Source of the DNA: Oscillospiraceae bacterium
GTDB taxonomy: Bacteria > Bacillota > Clostridia > Oscillospirales > CAG-272
Assembly: GCA_003343845.1 (NCBI GenBank)
Contig: QAKK01000037.1
Coordinates: forward strand, 1-30,517
Reading direction: 5' to 3'
Length of the DNA: 30,517 bases
Shown: positions 15,667-22,359 of the stretch, one piece after another
How the letters are laid out: each line of letters opens with the position of its first letter
Numbering within the stretch: the stretch's first letter is position 1
The notes under the pieces: generated by a model
Seen by the model: only the letters and a program-made list of their open reading frames with translations
What the model was told of the DNA's origin: nothing
The model's database searches: none
Program-made: the position numbers and the translations under genes

Positions 15667-15695
15667 TTGCCATTTGCCGCGCGGCTTGCTACAAT
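15667..15695 (+). promoter_or_regulatory. Promoter of the sialidase-like gene
   Basis: A -35 TTGCCA at 15667-15672, a 17-nt spacer and a -10 TACAAT at 15690-15695 with an extended TGC. It is 31 nt upstream of the start codon. Confidence 0.8.
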
Positions 15696-15726
15696 AAAGA
15701 AAAAACCACCGCGAAAGGAATTCACC

Positions 15727-17412
15727 ATGAAGCCTGTATCCATCCGCGATCTCAATACCGCCGCGCCTGTGACCGACTCGCACGCGGGCGAATGCGCGAC
15801 CTATCGTCTCGCACCCTCGTACCGCGATACGGTCACGCTCGACGGCAAGTCCAACCCTGCGATCTCGCGCAAGGTGTATTACCCCCGCGTCAAAAAGCTG
15901 CCCGACGGCAGCTATTTCCTCGTGCATATGGATATGCGCCTCGGCGGCAGCATCTATGCGTCGCACAGCGCCGACCTGCGGCATTTCACGCCCCGCGTGG
16001 CGCTGCTTGCGGGACACGATGTCCTGCGCGACGGCGAAGAAGACCGCTTTGTTTACGCCACGCCGGATGCGGCAGTGCTGCCGAACGGCGATCTGCTCGT
16101 GGTCTGCCAGTGGCGCTATTCCAAGGGCTATTCCAAGGATGCAAAGAACTGTGGGCTCATGACCCTGCGTTCGCGCGACGGCGGCAAGACCTTTGAAAAA
16201 GAGAAGGTCGTCTACGTCGGGCGCTGCTGGGAGCCTTATATGCTCGTTCTCTCAAGCGGCGAGGTGCAGATCTACTTCTCGCACACCGCACCGAAGTTTT
16301 ACGAAGATCCGTCCCTGCTTGCCGACAGCTTGATCAAGACGTCGAGCGGCTCGGCGCTCATCCGCTCGTTTGACAACGGCGAGACCTGGACGCCGGACGT
16401 CAAGGACGCGCCCTATGCGGCGCACCGTGTTTCGCAGAGCTACATCTGCACAACGTCGGGCGGCACGAAGTGCTTCACCGATCAGATGGCGACGGCGGTC
16501 GAGCTCGGCAACGGCGACATCGCGTTCTCCTGCGAGTCCGACTGCGGCGACTACCGCTTCCGCGTGACGGCGGCGGTCTCGCATGACAACTGGGCGCGCC
16601 CGCTCGGCATCGATGAGGCGGGACCCGCCGACAAGATGTTTGCCTTCACCAAGGGCGCGGGGCCGTACATCGCGCATTTCCCGAGCGGTGAGACGCTGCT
16701 CTCCTTCAACTGCGAGGGCAGGCAGACCATTCTGTACGGCGACGAGCACGGCAAGAACTACCGCGTGGACGAACCGCTCACCACCTTCGGCGGCAGATGG
16801 GGCTACTGGGGCTCGCTCACGGTGGACACGCCGCATTGCGTGATCGCGGCGTACCCGAACATCCGCGAGCTGCGCGGGGCGGACAACAAGCTCTTGTACA
16901 TCGACAACGATCTGATGCTGGCGCGGCTGTATCTCAATCACCGCATTGACGCATGCGAGCTGACGCCCGACTTCGTGGGCAACACCGATGCGCTCTTTGT
17001 GGGTGCGGCTTCGCAGGCGCAGTGCGCCATCCGTGCCGCGCATGACCGCGATCGGTTCTACCTGCGCGTGGATCGCCTCGACCGGTATCTGACCGCGGGC
17101 GACGGCATCGAGCTGAAGCTGCGTATCGGGCGCAAGGTCTACACGCTGGGGGCAAACCTCGGCGGCAAGGTCTGGTATGCGCTGAATGATGCGCCGAACG
17201 CCGACTTCGGCGCGACCGCCGAGACGACGCTCTGCGGAGAGCTCGACGTATGGGCGGGCAATGACAACGGCGCGGTCACGATCTTCTCGCTGCCGCGCGA
17301 GATCTTCGGGCGCGCCGACATCACCGAGATCGACGTTGTGATGCAGAATGACGACGACGGCGCCTTCACCGAGGAGACCCTCGGCGGCTGGCAGAAGATC
17401 AGAATTGTTTGA
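15727..17412 (+). CDS. Sialidase-like beta-propeller protein with C-terminal carbohydrate-binding-like domain
   Basis: A 561-aa protein. The frame extends to 15637, but ATG 15727 has AAAGGA at the right distance and a promoter upstream. The first ~420 residues look like a sialidase/BNR six-bladed propeller, with Asp-box-type motifs SRDGGKTFE (~152-160) and SFDNGETWTP (~216-225) and YPRVKKLPDGSYFLVHMDMR near the start. Residues ~430-561 resemble a family-9 carbohydrate-binding (DOMON-like) beta-sandwich, with AIRAAHDRDRFYLRVDRLDR and GDGIELKLRIGR. There is no signal peptide, so it appears intracellular and would act on imported glycans. I cannot identify the catalytic Tyr/Glu pair or arginine triad of true sialidases, so the substrate and even catalysis remain open. 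It is monocistronic, with its own promoter and a terminator repeat. Confidence 0.65.
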   Translation: MKPVSIRDLNTAAPVTDSHAGECATYRLAPSYRDTVTLDGKSNPAISRKVYYPRVKKLPDGSYFLVHMDMRLGGSIYASHSADLRHFTPRVALLAGHDVLRDGEEDRFVYATPDAAVLPNGDLLVVCQWRYSKGYSKDAKNCGLMTLRSRDGGKTFEKEKVVYVGRCWEPYMLVLSSGEVQIYFSHTAPKFYEDPSLLADSLIKTSSGSALIRSFDNGETWTPDVKDAPYAAHRVSQSYICTTSGGTKCFTDQMATAVELGNGDIAFSCESDCGDYRFRVTAAVSHDNWARPLGIDEAGPADKMFAFTKGAGPYIAHFPSGETLLSFNCEGRQTILYGDEHGKNYRVDEPLTTFGGRWGYWGSLTVDTPHCVIAAYPNIRELRGADNKLLYIDNDLMLARLYLNHRIDACELTPDFVGNTDALFVGAASQAQCAIRAAHDRDRFYLRVDRLDRYLTAGDGIELKLRIGRKVYTLGANLGGKVWYALNDAPNADFGATAETTLCGELDVWAGNDNGAVTIFSLPREIFGRADITEIDVVMQNDDDGAFTEETLGGWQKIRIV

Positions 17413-17432
17413 GATAGAATAGGAAGAAGTAA

Positions 17433-17492
17433 GGGGGAAACTTTCCTGTAGGAAAGTTTCCCCCTTTCCCCTTTCAAAGGACTTTGAAAGGG
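17433..17492. terminator. Hairpin repeat/terminator after the sialidase-like gene
   Basis: A 14-bp stem, GGGGGAAACTTTCC with GGAAAGTTTCCCCC (loop TGTA), is followed by TTT. A second perfect hairpin, CCCTTTCAAAG/CTTTGAAAGGG, lies at 17469-17492. It is the reverse-orientation relative of 13511-13566; the stem arms differ but remain paired. Confidence 0.75.
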
Positions 17493-17575
17493 AGTGTTTA
17501 TGTGCCGGTACAAAAGTCGCCATGACCCCTACAGGTATGTGAAAAAATCCTGTGGATGTCTCTTTGCCTCCGCAC

Positions 17576-17818
17576 TCAGATGTCAAACAGGGTATTCATA
17601 TCCATCCCCAGTGCGGCGGCGATGGCGCGCAATTCATAATCGGTGATCTGGCGTCTGCGGCATTCCAGCTTGGAAACACCGGTCTGCGTGATGTCGCAGC
17701 CGAGCACCTGCAGGCGCGCGACAAAATCCTTTTGCGAAAGTCCGCGCGCATTCCGCAGCGCGGCAATGCGTTCGCCCAGCAGATTGGCGTCACCCGGCGG
17801 CAGCTGTCGCGTTTTCAT
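17576..17818 (-). CDS. XRE-family helix-turn-helix regulator
   Basis: An 80-aa single-domain HTH protein. IAALRNARGLSQKDFVARLQ (~18-37) and ITQTGVSKLECRRRQITDYE (~43-62) are helices 1-2 and the turn-recognition helix, and ALGMDMNTLF closes the domain. Two in-frame ATGs exist at 17824 and 17818. I chose 17818 because GGAGG lies 7 nt before it; the first ATG would be only 1 nt from the SD. The protein has no sensing domain. Its upstream region holds a perfect 7-3-7 palindrome and, farther out, two 18-nt operator-like repeats over a divergent consensus promoter, which suggests it represses its own and the divergent transcript. Confidence 0.88.
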   Translation of the reverse strand: MKTRQLPPGDANLLGERIAALRNARGLSQKDFVARLQVLGCDITQTGVSKLECRRRQITDYELRAIAAALGMDMNTLFDI

Positions 17819-17843
17819 AGTCATTCCTCCGATCGGTATGTTA

Positions 17844-17860
17844 TTTGCATTATATGCAAA
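17844..17860. promoter_or_regulatory. TTTGCAT-TAT-ATGCAAA palindrome at the XRE promoter
   Basis: A perfect inverted repeat with 7-nt arms and a 3-nt centre. On the minus strand it contains TATAAT, a likely -10 for the XRE gene starting 17818, so binding here would block its transcription. No good -35 was found for that direction. Confidence 0.55.
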
Positions 17861-17867
17861 GATCGGA

Positions 17868-17896
17868 TTGACATTATTCCAAATTAGAATTATAAT
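17868..17896 (+). promoter_or_regulatory. Perfect consensus promoter divergent from the XRE gene
   Basis: TTGACA at 17868-17873, a 17-nt spacer and TATAAT at 17891-17896. It points rightwards into a ~130-nt stretch that ends at the thrS terminator. Operator-like repeat 1 fills its spacer. Confidence 0.8.
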
Positions 17897-17921
17897 AAAA
17901 ATAATTCCAAAAAAGAATTAT
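17876..17921. promoter_or_regulatory. Two 18-nt operator-like direct repeats
   Basis: ATTCCAAATTAGAATTAT at 17876-17893 and ATTCCAAAAAAGAATTAT at 17904-17921 match at 16 of 18 positions and are spaced 28 nt apart. Each contains an ATTC-n7-GAAT inverted repeat. One overlaps the promoter spacer and -10, the other the expected transcript start, which is how a repressor pair would be placed. The adjacent XRE protein is the obvious candidate ligand. Confidence 0.65.
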
Positions 17922-17932
17922 GGAGACGCAGA

Positions 17933-18019
17933 ATGGTTTTACCGGAAGTGCGAAATTTGCGGCTTGCCGCGGGAGCTTTACAAGGGCGCGTATTTTCCGA
18001 CGTTGGTTTCGTAGGATGA
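17933..18019 (+). CDS. Possible 28-codon ORF behind the regulated promoter
   Basis: ATG at 17933 with GGAG 7 nt upstream opens a 28-codon frame (starting MVLPEVRNLRLAAGALQG). It is the only SD-supported start after the divergent promoter. However, codon choice fits the neighbouring genes better in another frame (17922-18014), which reads EWFYRKCEICGLPRELYKGA and then stops. That frame has a CxxC pair and no start codon, so it may be the decayed tail of a former gene. Neither product is recognised. Low confidence that either is expressed as protein; the transcript could instead be non-coding. Confidence 0.25.
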   Translation: MVLPEVRNLRLAAGALQGRVFSDVGFVG

Positions 18020-18026
18020 GAGCTTG

Positions 18027-18063
18027 CAAAAAAGGCGCATCGCTTTCGCGATGCGCCTTTTCG
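18027..18063. terminator. Terminator of thrS (minus) and of the divergent short transcript
   Basis: AAAAGGCGCATCGC and GCGATGCGCCTTTT form a perfect stem with a TTTC loop. The longer T-run is on the minus strand, serving thrS; the plus side has TTTT and may also work. Confidence 0.85.
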
Positions 18064-18079
18064 GATTCAATTTTTCGGG

Positions 18080-20020
18080 TTATACGTCCTTGCGGCGGGT
18101 GGCGATGTCGTCCGCAGCCTTGGCGATGAAATCCGAGACGGTCATGTCCACCGTCTTGTCATCTCTGCCGCGCACCGAAACCGTGCCGTTCGCAACTTCG
18201 TTGTCGCCGACGATCAGCATATAGGGCAGCTTCTGCATCTTCGCGTCGCGGATCTTGTAGCCGATGGTCTCGTTGCGGGCGTCGACCTCGGAACGCATGT
18301 GCAGGGCGTCGAACTTCTTCTTCAGCTCGTTTGCGTAGTCGATGTGCGCGTCGGTGATCGGCAGAATGCGGATCTGCATCGGCGCGATCCACATCGGCAG
18401 CGCGCCGGCGTACTTCTCGAGCATCAGTGCGAGTGTGCGCTCGTAGCAGCCCATCGAGGTGCGGTGGATGATGTACGGCGTCTTCTGCGTGCCGTCGCTG
18501 TCGGTGTATTCCATGCCGAACTTCTTGGCAAGCAGCAGGTCGATCTGGATGGTGACCAGCGTGTCCTCCTTGCCGTGGACGTTCTTCATCTGGATGTCGA
18601 GCTTCGGACCGTAGAATGCCGCCTCGTCGATGCCGATATCGTACTTCAGACCGATGTCGTCGAGGATGCGGCCCATCAGGGTCTGCGCCTCGTCCCACTG
18701 CTCGGGCGTGCCTTCATACTTGTCCTTGCGGTTAGGATCCCACTGCGAGAAGCGGAAGGTGCAGTCTTCCTTCAGACCGATGGCGTCCAGCATGAACATC
18801 GCGAGGTCAAGGCAGTGCTTGAACTCGTCCTCCAGCTGCTCGGGGCGGATGATGTAATGCCCCTCGGAGATGGTGAACTGGCGGACGCGGATCAGACCGT
18901 GCATCTCACCGGAATCCTCGTTGCGGAACAGCGTCGAGGTCTCGACGAGGCGCATCGGCAGATCGCGGTAGGAGCGCTTGCGGTTGAGGTACACCTGGTA
19001 CTGGAACGGGCAGGTCATCGGACGGAGGGCGAAGCATTCCTTCTCCTCGTCGTTCGGGTCGCCCATGACAAACATGCCGTCGAGGTAGTGATCCCAGTGA
19101 CCGGAAATGCGGTAGAGGTCGCGCTTTGCCATCAGCGGCGTTTTGGTGAGCAGGCAGCCGCGGCGCTCCTCCTCGTCTTCGACGAAGCGCTGGAGCAGCT
19201 GGATCACGCGCGCGCCCTTCGGCAGCATGATCGGCAGACCCTGACCGACGACGTCAACCGTGGTGAAGTATTCGAGGTCGCGGCCGATCTTGTTGTGATC
19301 GCGCTTCTTGGCATCCTCCACGGCGGTGAGGTATGCGGTCAGCTCCTCTTTCTTCGGGAACGCCGTGCCGTATACGCGCTTGAGCATCTTGTTCTTGCTG
19401 TTGCCCTCCCAGTATGCGCCGGTGCACTGGATCAGCTTGAACGCCTTGACCGCGCCGGTTGCAAACAGGTGCGGACCTGCGCAGAGGTCCACAAAGTCGC
19501 CCTGCTTGTAGAAGGAGATCTCCTCGCCCTCGGGCACGCGGTCGATGAGCAGCACCTTGTAGGGCTCGCCCTTTTCCTCCATCAGCTTCTTTGCCTCGTC
19601 GCGGGGCAGGGTGAAGCGCTCGAGCTTGAGATTTTCCTTGACGATCTTCTTCATCTCCGCCTCGATCGCCGTCAGCATGGCGGCGTCAAAGGGCAGATTG
19701 CTGTCGAAGTCGTAGTAGAAGCCGTCGTCCACGGCGGGACCGATCGTCAGCTTGACTTCGGGGTAGAGGCGCTTGACCGCCTGCGCCAGAATGTGCGACG
19801 CGGTGTGGCGGAAGACCTTCTTGCCTTCCTTGTCCTCAAAGGTGTGCAGCTTGACCTCGCTGTCGGCGGTGAGCGGGGTCGTCAGACCGACGAGCTCGCC
19901 GTTCACGGTTGCCGCGAGCACCTCGCGGCTGATGGCTTCGGCGGCAGCCGCCGCGTCGTAGACGGTTGTGCCCGCCTCGACCGAAACCTGCTTGCCGTTT
20001 GCAAATTTGATGTTCAGCAT
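18080..20020 (-). CDS. thrS: Threonyl-tRNA synthetase
   Basis: A 646-aa class II synthetase that charges tRNA-Thr. The TGS domain at 1-~62 starts MLNIKFANGKQVSVEAGTTV. The editing domain (~65-240) includes the HTASHILAQAVKRLYPE zinc/HxxxH motif. The catalytic core contains RPMTCPFQYQVY (motif-2 region zinc Cys), MRLVETSTLFRNEDSGEMHG (motif 2) and RTSMGCYERTLALMLEKY (motif 3). The C-terminal anticodon-binding domain is complete. The frame extends upstream to 20278, but AGGAGG 8 nt before 20020 and homology fix the start. It is downstream of a DUF362 gene and probably shares the Thr T-box at 21605-21810, since I see no promoter in the 260-nt gap, which is filled by a repeat. Confidence 0.96.
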   Translation of the reverse strand: MLNIKFANGKQVSVEAGTTVYDAAAAAEAISREVLAATVNGELVGLTTPLTADSEVKLHTFEDKEGKKVFRHTASHILAQAVKRLYPEVKLTIGPAVDDGFYYDFDSNLPFDAAMLTAIEAEMKKIVKENLKLERFTLPRDEAKKLMEEKGEPYKVLLIDRVPEGEEISFYKQGDFVDLCAGPHLFATGAVKAFKLIQCTGAYWEGNSKNKMLKRVYGTAFPKKEELTAYLTAVEDAKKRDHNKIGRDLEYFTTVDVVGQGLPIMLPKGARVIQLLQRFVEDEEERRGCLLTKTPLMAKRDLYRISGHWDHYLDGMFVMGDPNDEEKECFALRPMTCPFQYQVYLNRKRSYRDLPMRLVETSTLFRNEDSGEMHGLIRVRQFTISEGHYIIRPEQLEDEFKHCLDLAMFMLDAIGLKEDCTFRFSQWDPNRKDKYEGTPEQWDEAQTLMGRILDDIGLKYDIGIDEAAFYGPKLDIQMKNVHGKEDTLVTIQIDLLLAKKFGMEYTDSDGTQKTPYIIHRTSMGCYERTLALMLEKYAGALPMWIAPMQIRILPITDAHIDYANELKKKFDALHMRSEVDARNETIGYKIRDAKMQKLPYMLIVGDNEVANGTVSVRGRDDKTVDMTVSDFIAKAADDIATRRKDV

Positions 20021-20069
20021 AGTGGATTCCTCCTGTATGTGTATGATTTTTTTGATCTTGTTGTTGTGC

Positions 20070-20275
20070 CTCCCGCGAGGGGGAGGTTTTTGGCTTCCCT
20101 TGGGGGAGAGCTGTACGAGACGCAAGCGTCTCGTGGAGTTTTCCCGATGGGAAAACATCCTGAGCGTAAGCGACTGATGAGGGATTGCAGGCAGCTGCCG
20201 CAGCATCCTGCTATGCGTTCCTATCATCAATCCCTCATCCACCGCTAACGCGGTCGCCCTTCCAAACGGGGAAGG
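20070..20275. repeat. ~205-nt modular multi-hairpin repeat between DUF362 and thrS
   Basis: It contains CCTCCC/GGGAGG, GAGACGC/GCGTCTC, GTTTTCCC/GGGAAAAC and TGATGAGGGATTG/CAATCCCTCATC pairs, and a terminal CCTTCC/GGAAGG palindrome. Same layout as 7777-7984 and 28148-28315, but with different internal stems. It interrupts the inferred T-box-DUF362-thrS operon. Confidence 0.7.
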
Positions 20276-20281
20276 CATTGT

Positions 20282-21442
20282 TTACACCTTGAATTTCACA
20301 TCCGCGATTTTGGTCAGCGGATTGCGGTAATTGTAGATCGCCTTTTTGGGGCACATCTCCTGGCAGCAGTAGCAGCGGATGCACTTTTGATAGTCGTAGA
20401 CCGGCGGCTTGCCGTCTTTCTTGAAGTGGATTGCGCCGCCCTCGACGGGGCAGCTCCGGACGCAAACGCCGCATCGCACGCATTTCTTCGCGTCAATCCT
20501 GGGGCGCTGCGCAAGCAGGCGGCGGAACGGGCGGAGCTGTTTGATCTCGCCCTTGTCGGCGCGCCCGCGGTAAACGTCGAAATGCGGGTTGCCGTATTTC
20601 TGCTGTGCCGCCTCCACGGTGAGTACGCCGTCTGCGGTGACGACTTCGATCTTGGCGGGATCGCCCTCGCCCACGCCGTACTTCGCGCCGATCACGTTGG
20701 TCGGCACCAGCGCGGGGTCGAGGTACACCAGCGCCGCAAACACGGTGTCCAGCGCGACCGGATCGGTTGAGACGAGGATCACATGCATCGGCGTCGGCGT
20801 GCCGGACTGCGGCCCGTTGCCCTCCATTGCCACCACGCCGTCCATGACATGCAGGCGCGGGCGGAGCATCCGGTTGAGGTCGGCGAGCATACAGGCAAAG
20901 CGTTCGGCGTTCGGGAATTTGACATGGCTTGCGCCCTTGTTCAGCCCGAAGACGCAGCCGAACAGGTTCTTCTGCGCGCCGGTGATGCGTTCGAGCATGT
21001 GGGTCTTCATCTTGCAGATGTTGACGATGGCGTCAAAGGACGGCACATCGTTTGCGAGGATGAATTCCTTTGCCGTCCTGCCGTCGGGATAGGGAACGGT
21101 TCTGCCGCCCGAGAAATCCGCTGCGCGGATGCCGAGCGCCGCCGCCGCATCGGCGATACCGCAGGCGTGCGCGGCTGCCTCGACCGAGCCGCGCCCGGGC
21201 GAATCGCCGTAGGCAAGGTCGGCGCATCCGTGTGCCCGGAGGTATTTCGCGGTCGCGGCGAACACGGCGGGATGTGTGGTGACCGCGCCGTCCGCCGTCG
21301 CTTTGGTGAGCAGGTTGGGCTTGAGCAGGATCTTTTCATCGGGGGCAAACAGCGCACCCGCGCCGACAAGGTCGAGCGCCGCCGTCACGGCGGCATCGGC
21401 ATCGTCGTAGGATGTGCAGGAAATCAGCGCGACCCGCGCCAT
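20282..21442 (-). CDS. DUF362 protein with two C-terminal [4Fe-4S] ferredoxin motifs
   Basis: A 386-aa protein. Residues 1-~300 are a DUF362 domain: ARVALISCTSYDDADAAVTA at the start, KILLKPNLL at ~45, DSPGRGSVEAAAHACGI, and INICKMKTHMLERITGAQKN in the middle. The C-terminal ~75 residues hold two ferredoxin clusters, CVRCGVCVRSC and CIRCYCCQEMC, each followed by a conserved P. The function of the family is not established; an electron-transfer or iron-sulfur role is likely. Start 21442 is fixed by GGAGG 8 nt upstream. It lies between the T-box and thrS, so it is likely to be transcribed under threonine-tRNA control, an odd pairing with no obvious biochemical reason. Confidence 0.85.
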   Translation of the reverse strand: MARVALISCTSYDDADAAVTAALDLVGAGALFAPDEKILLKPNLLTKATADGAVTTHPAVFAATAKYLRAHGCADLAYGDSPGRGSVEAAAHACGIADAAAALGIRAADFSGGRTVPYPDGRTAKEFILANDVPSFDAIVNICKMKTHMLERITGAQKNLFGCVFGLNKGASHVKFPNAERFACMLADLNRMLRPRLHVMDGVVAMEGNGPQSGTPTPMHVILVSTDPVALDTVFAALVYLDPALVPTNVIGAKYGVGEGDPAKIEVVTADGVLTVEAAQQKYGNPHFDVYRGRADKGEIKQLRPFRRLLAQRPRIDAKKCVRCGVCVRSCPVEGGAIHFKKDGKPPVYDYQKCIRCYCCQEMCPKKAIYNYRNPLTKIADVKFKV

Positions 21443-21502
21443 GAAGATCACCTCCGGAAGGAAATTTAGAGAAGTGAAGGGGCAGGATGTTCCCCCGCAT
21501 CC

Positions 21503-21583
21503 GTAGGGGCGACCATCGGTCGCCCGCTTTTGCCGTGGCTTTCGCGGGGCGCTCTTGCTAAGCCTTCCCCCTTTGGGGAAGCC
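21503..21583. repeat. Two dispersed palindromes between T-box and DUF362
   Basis: 21503-21526 is a copy of the GGGCGACCA-type palindrome also found at 877-941 and 28106. 21559-21583 is an AGCCTTCCCC/GGGGAAGCCT-type palindrome like those at 26412 and 28148. Both lie in the leader between the T-box terminator and the DUF362 start. Confidence 0.7.
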
Positions 21584-21604
21584 TGTATTGCACGCACCCC
21601 AAAA

Positions 21605-21810
21605 ACAAAAACCCCGACGGCATATTGCCGTCGGGGTGCAAAGACGATGCTTGCACGGTTCCACCCGCGTGTTTCACTCTGGATGCGTTCGGTTGTGTGC
21701 GGTGTCGCACCGCGAAGGAGTGGTACCCGTGCCTGCCTGCCGAGGGATCTTACAGCCGGTGAATCCCATCTCTTGCGGCGGTGTATGCACGGACATGTCT
21801 CATTCCGTTG
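21605..21810 (-). promoter_or_regulatory. T-box riboswitch, threonine type
   Basis: Read on the minus strand, the leader contains the T-box sequence GGGTGGAACCGTGC (21653-21666) upstream of a strong terminator (12-bp stem at 21611-21622 with 21626-21637, then a T-rich run). The distal Stem I shows AGAGA, stem GGGAT/ATCCC and the conserved GGCTG-AAG element (~21743-21770). Stem I helix CCGTGC/GCACGG flanks a specifier loop containing ACC followed by A (21722-21724), a Thr codon read by tRNA-Thr(GGU). T-boxes turn on transcription when the cognate tRNA is uncharged. The next genes on this strand are DUF362 and then thrS. Confidence 0.88.
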
Positions 21811-21815
21811 TCGCC

Positions 21816-21844
21816 ATTATAGACCCGTTTTCGGAATTTGTCAA
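21816..21844 (-). promoter_or_regulatory. Consensus promoter of the T-box transcript
   Basis: On the minus strand TTGACA (21839-21844), a 17-nt spacer and TATAAT (21816-21821), a full consensus match. Transcription would start near 21809, just before Stem I. Confidence 0.9.
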
Positions 21845-21871
21845 GCCCCGGACGAAAATTTTCGCTCCGGA

Positions 21872-22306
21872 TCAGAGCTGCGCCTTTTTGCGGCGGTTGT
21901 ACTCCGAGCGCGGGTTGACAAATTCGCGCCAGTTGAGGTCGCCGCGCTCGACGGCGCAGATCAGCACCTCGGCGGTGGCGATATTGGTTGCGACGGGGAC
22001 ATTGTGCACGTCGCACAGGCGGAGCAGCTGGTATTCTGCCTCGTCAAACTGCGGCTTCGGCACGGTGTCGCGGAAGTAGAGCAGCACGTCGATCTCGTCG
22101 TAGGCAATGCGGGATGCAATCTGCTGTTCGCCGCCGGTCGCGCCGGGGAGCAGCTTTTCGATCGACAGCCCGGTCGCGTCGGAAATGTATTTGCCGGTAA
22201 TCTGCGTTGCGCAGAGGTTATGCTTGGAGAGAATGCCGCAATACGCGATGCAGAACTGCGTCATCAGCTCTTTTTTCGTATCGCTTGCGATGATGGCGAT
22301 ATCCAT
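21872..22306 (-). CDS. Methylglyoxal synthase homologue with altered active site
   Basis: A 144-aa protein clearly of the MgsA family: ELMTQFCIAYCGILSKHNLC, GLSIEKLLPGATGGEQQIAS, IDVLLYFRD and VHNVPVATNIATAEVLI. True enzymes convert dihydroxyacetone phosphate to methylglyoxal and phosphate. Compared with E. coli MgsA as I remember it, three positions differ. The AHD of the first loop is ASD (His19 to Ser), GGDQQ is GGEQQ (Asp71, the general base, to Glu), and the PHDPD stretch reads PQFDE (His98 to Gln). The fold and phosphate-binding parts look intact. It may be weakly active or a sensor. It is the second gene after the MinD-like ATPase (53-nt gap); mgsA next to min genes is known in Clostridia. 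SD is weak (GGTGG). Confidence 0.8.
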   Translation of the reverse strand: MDIAIIASDTKKELMTQFCIAYCGILSKHNLCATQITGKYISDATGLSIEKLLPGATGGEQQIASRIAYDEIDVLLYFRDTVPKPQFDEAEYQLLRLCDVHNVPVATNIATAEVLICAVERGDLNWREFVNPRSEYNRRKKAQL

Positions 22307-22359
22307 GATTCATTTCCACCGTCCTTTTCAGATTTTGCAAAGTTAGGGTATGCGGTATT

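Noticed and set aside
18299..20248. 649-codon plus-strand open frame opposite thrS
   Set aside because: Antisense shadow of threonyl-tRNA synthetase, with no domain and the same composition pattern as the other shadows.
20021..20281. Second T-box or separate thrS promoter in the DUF362-thrS gap
   Set aside because: No T-box motif (GGTGGAACC-type) and no convincing -35/-10 pair is visible; the gap is filled by a hairpin repeat.
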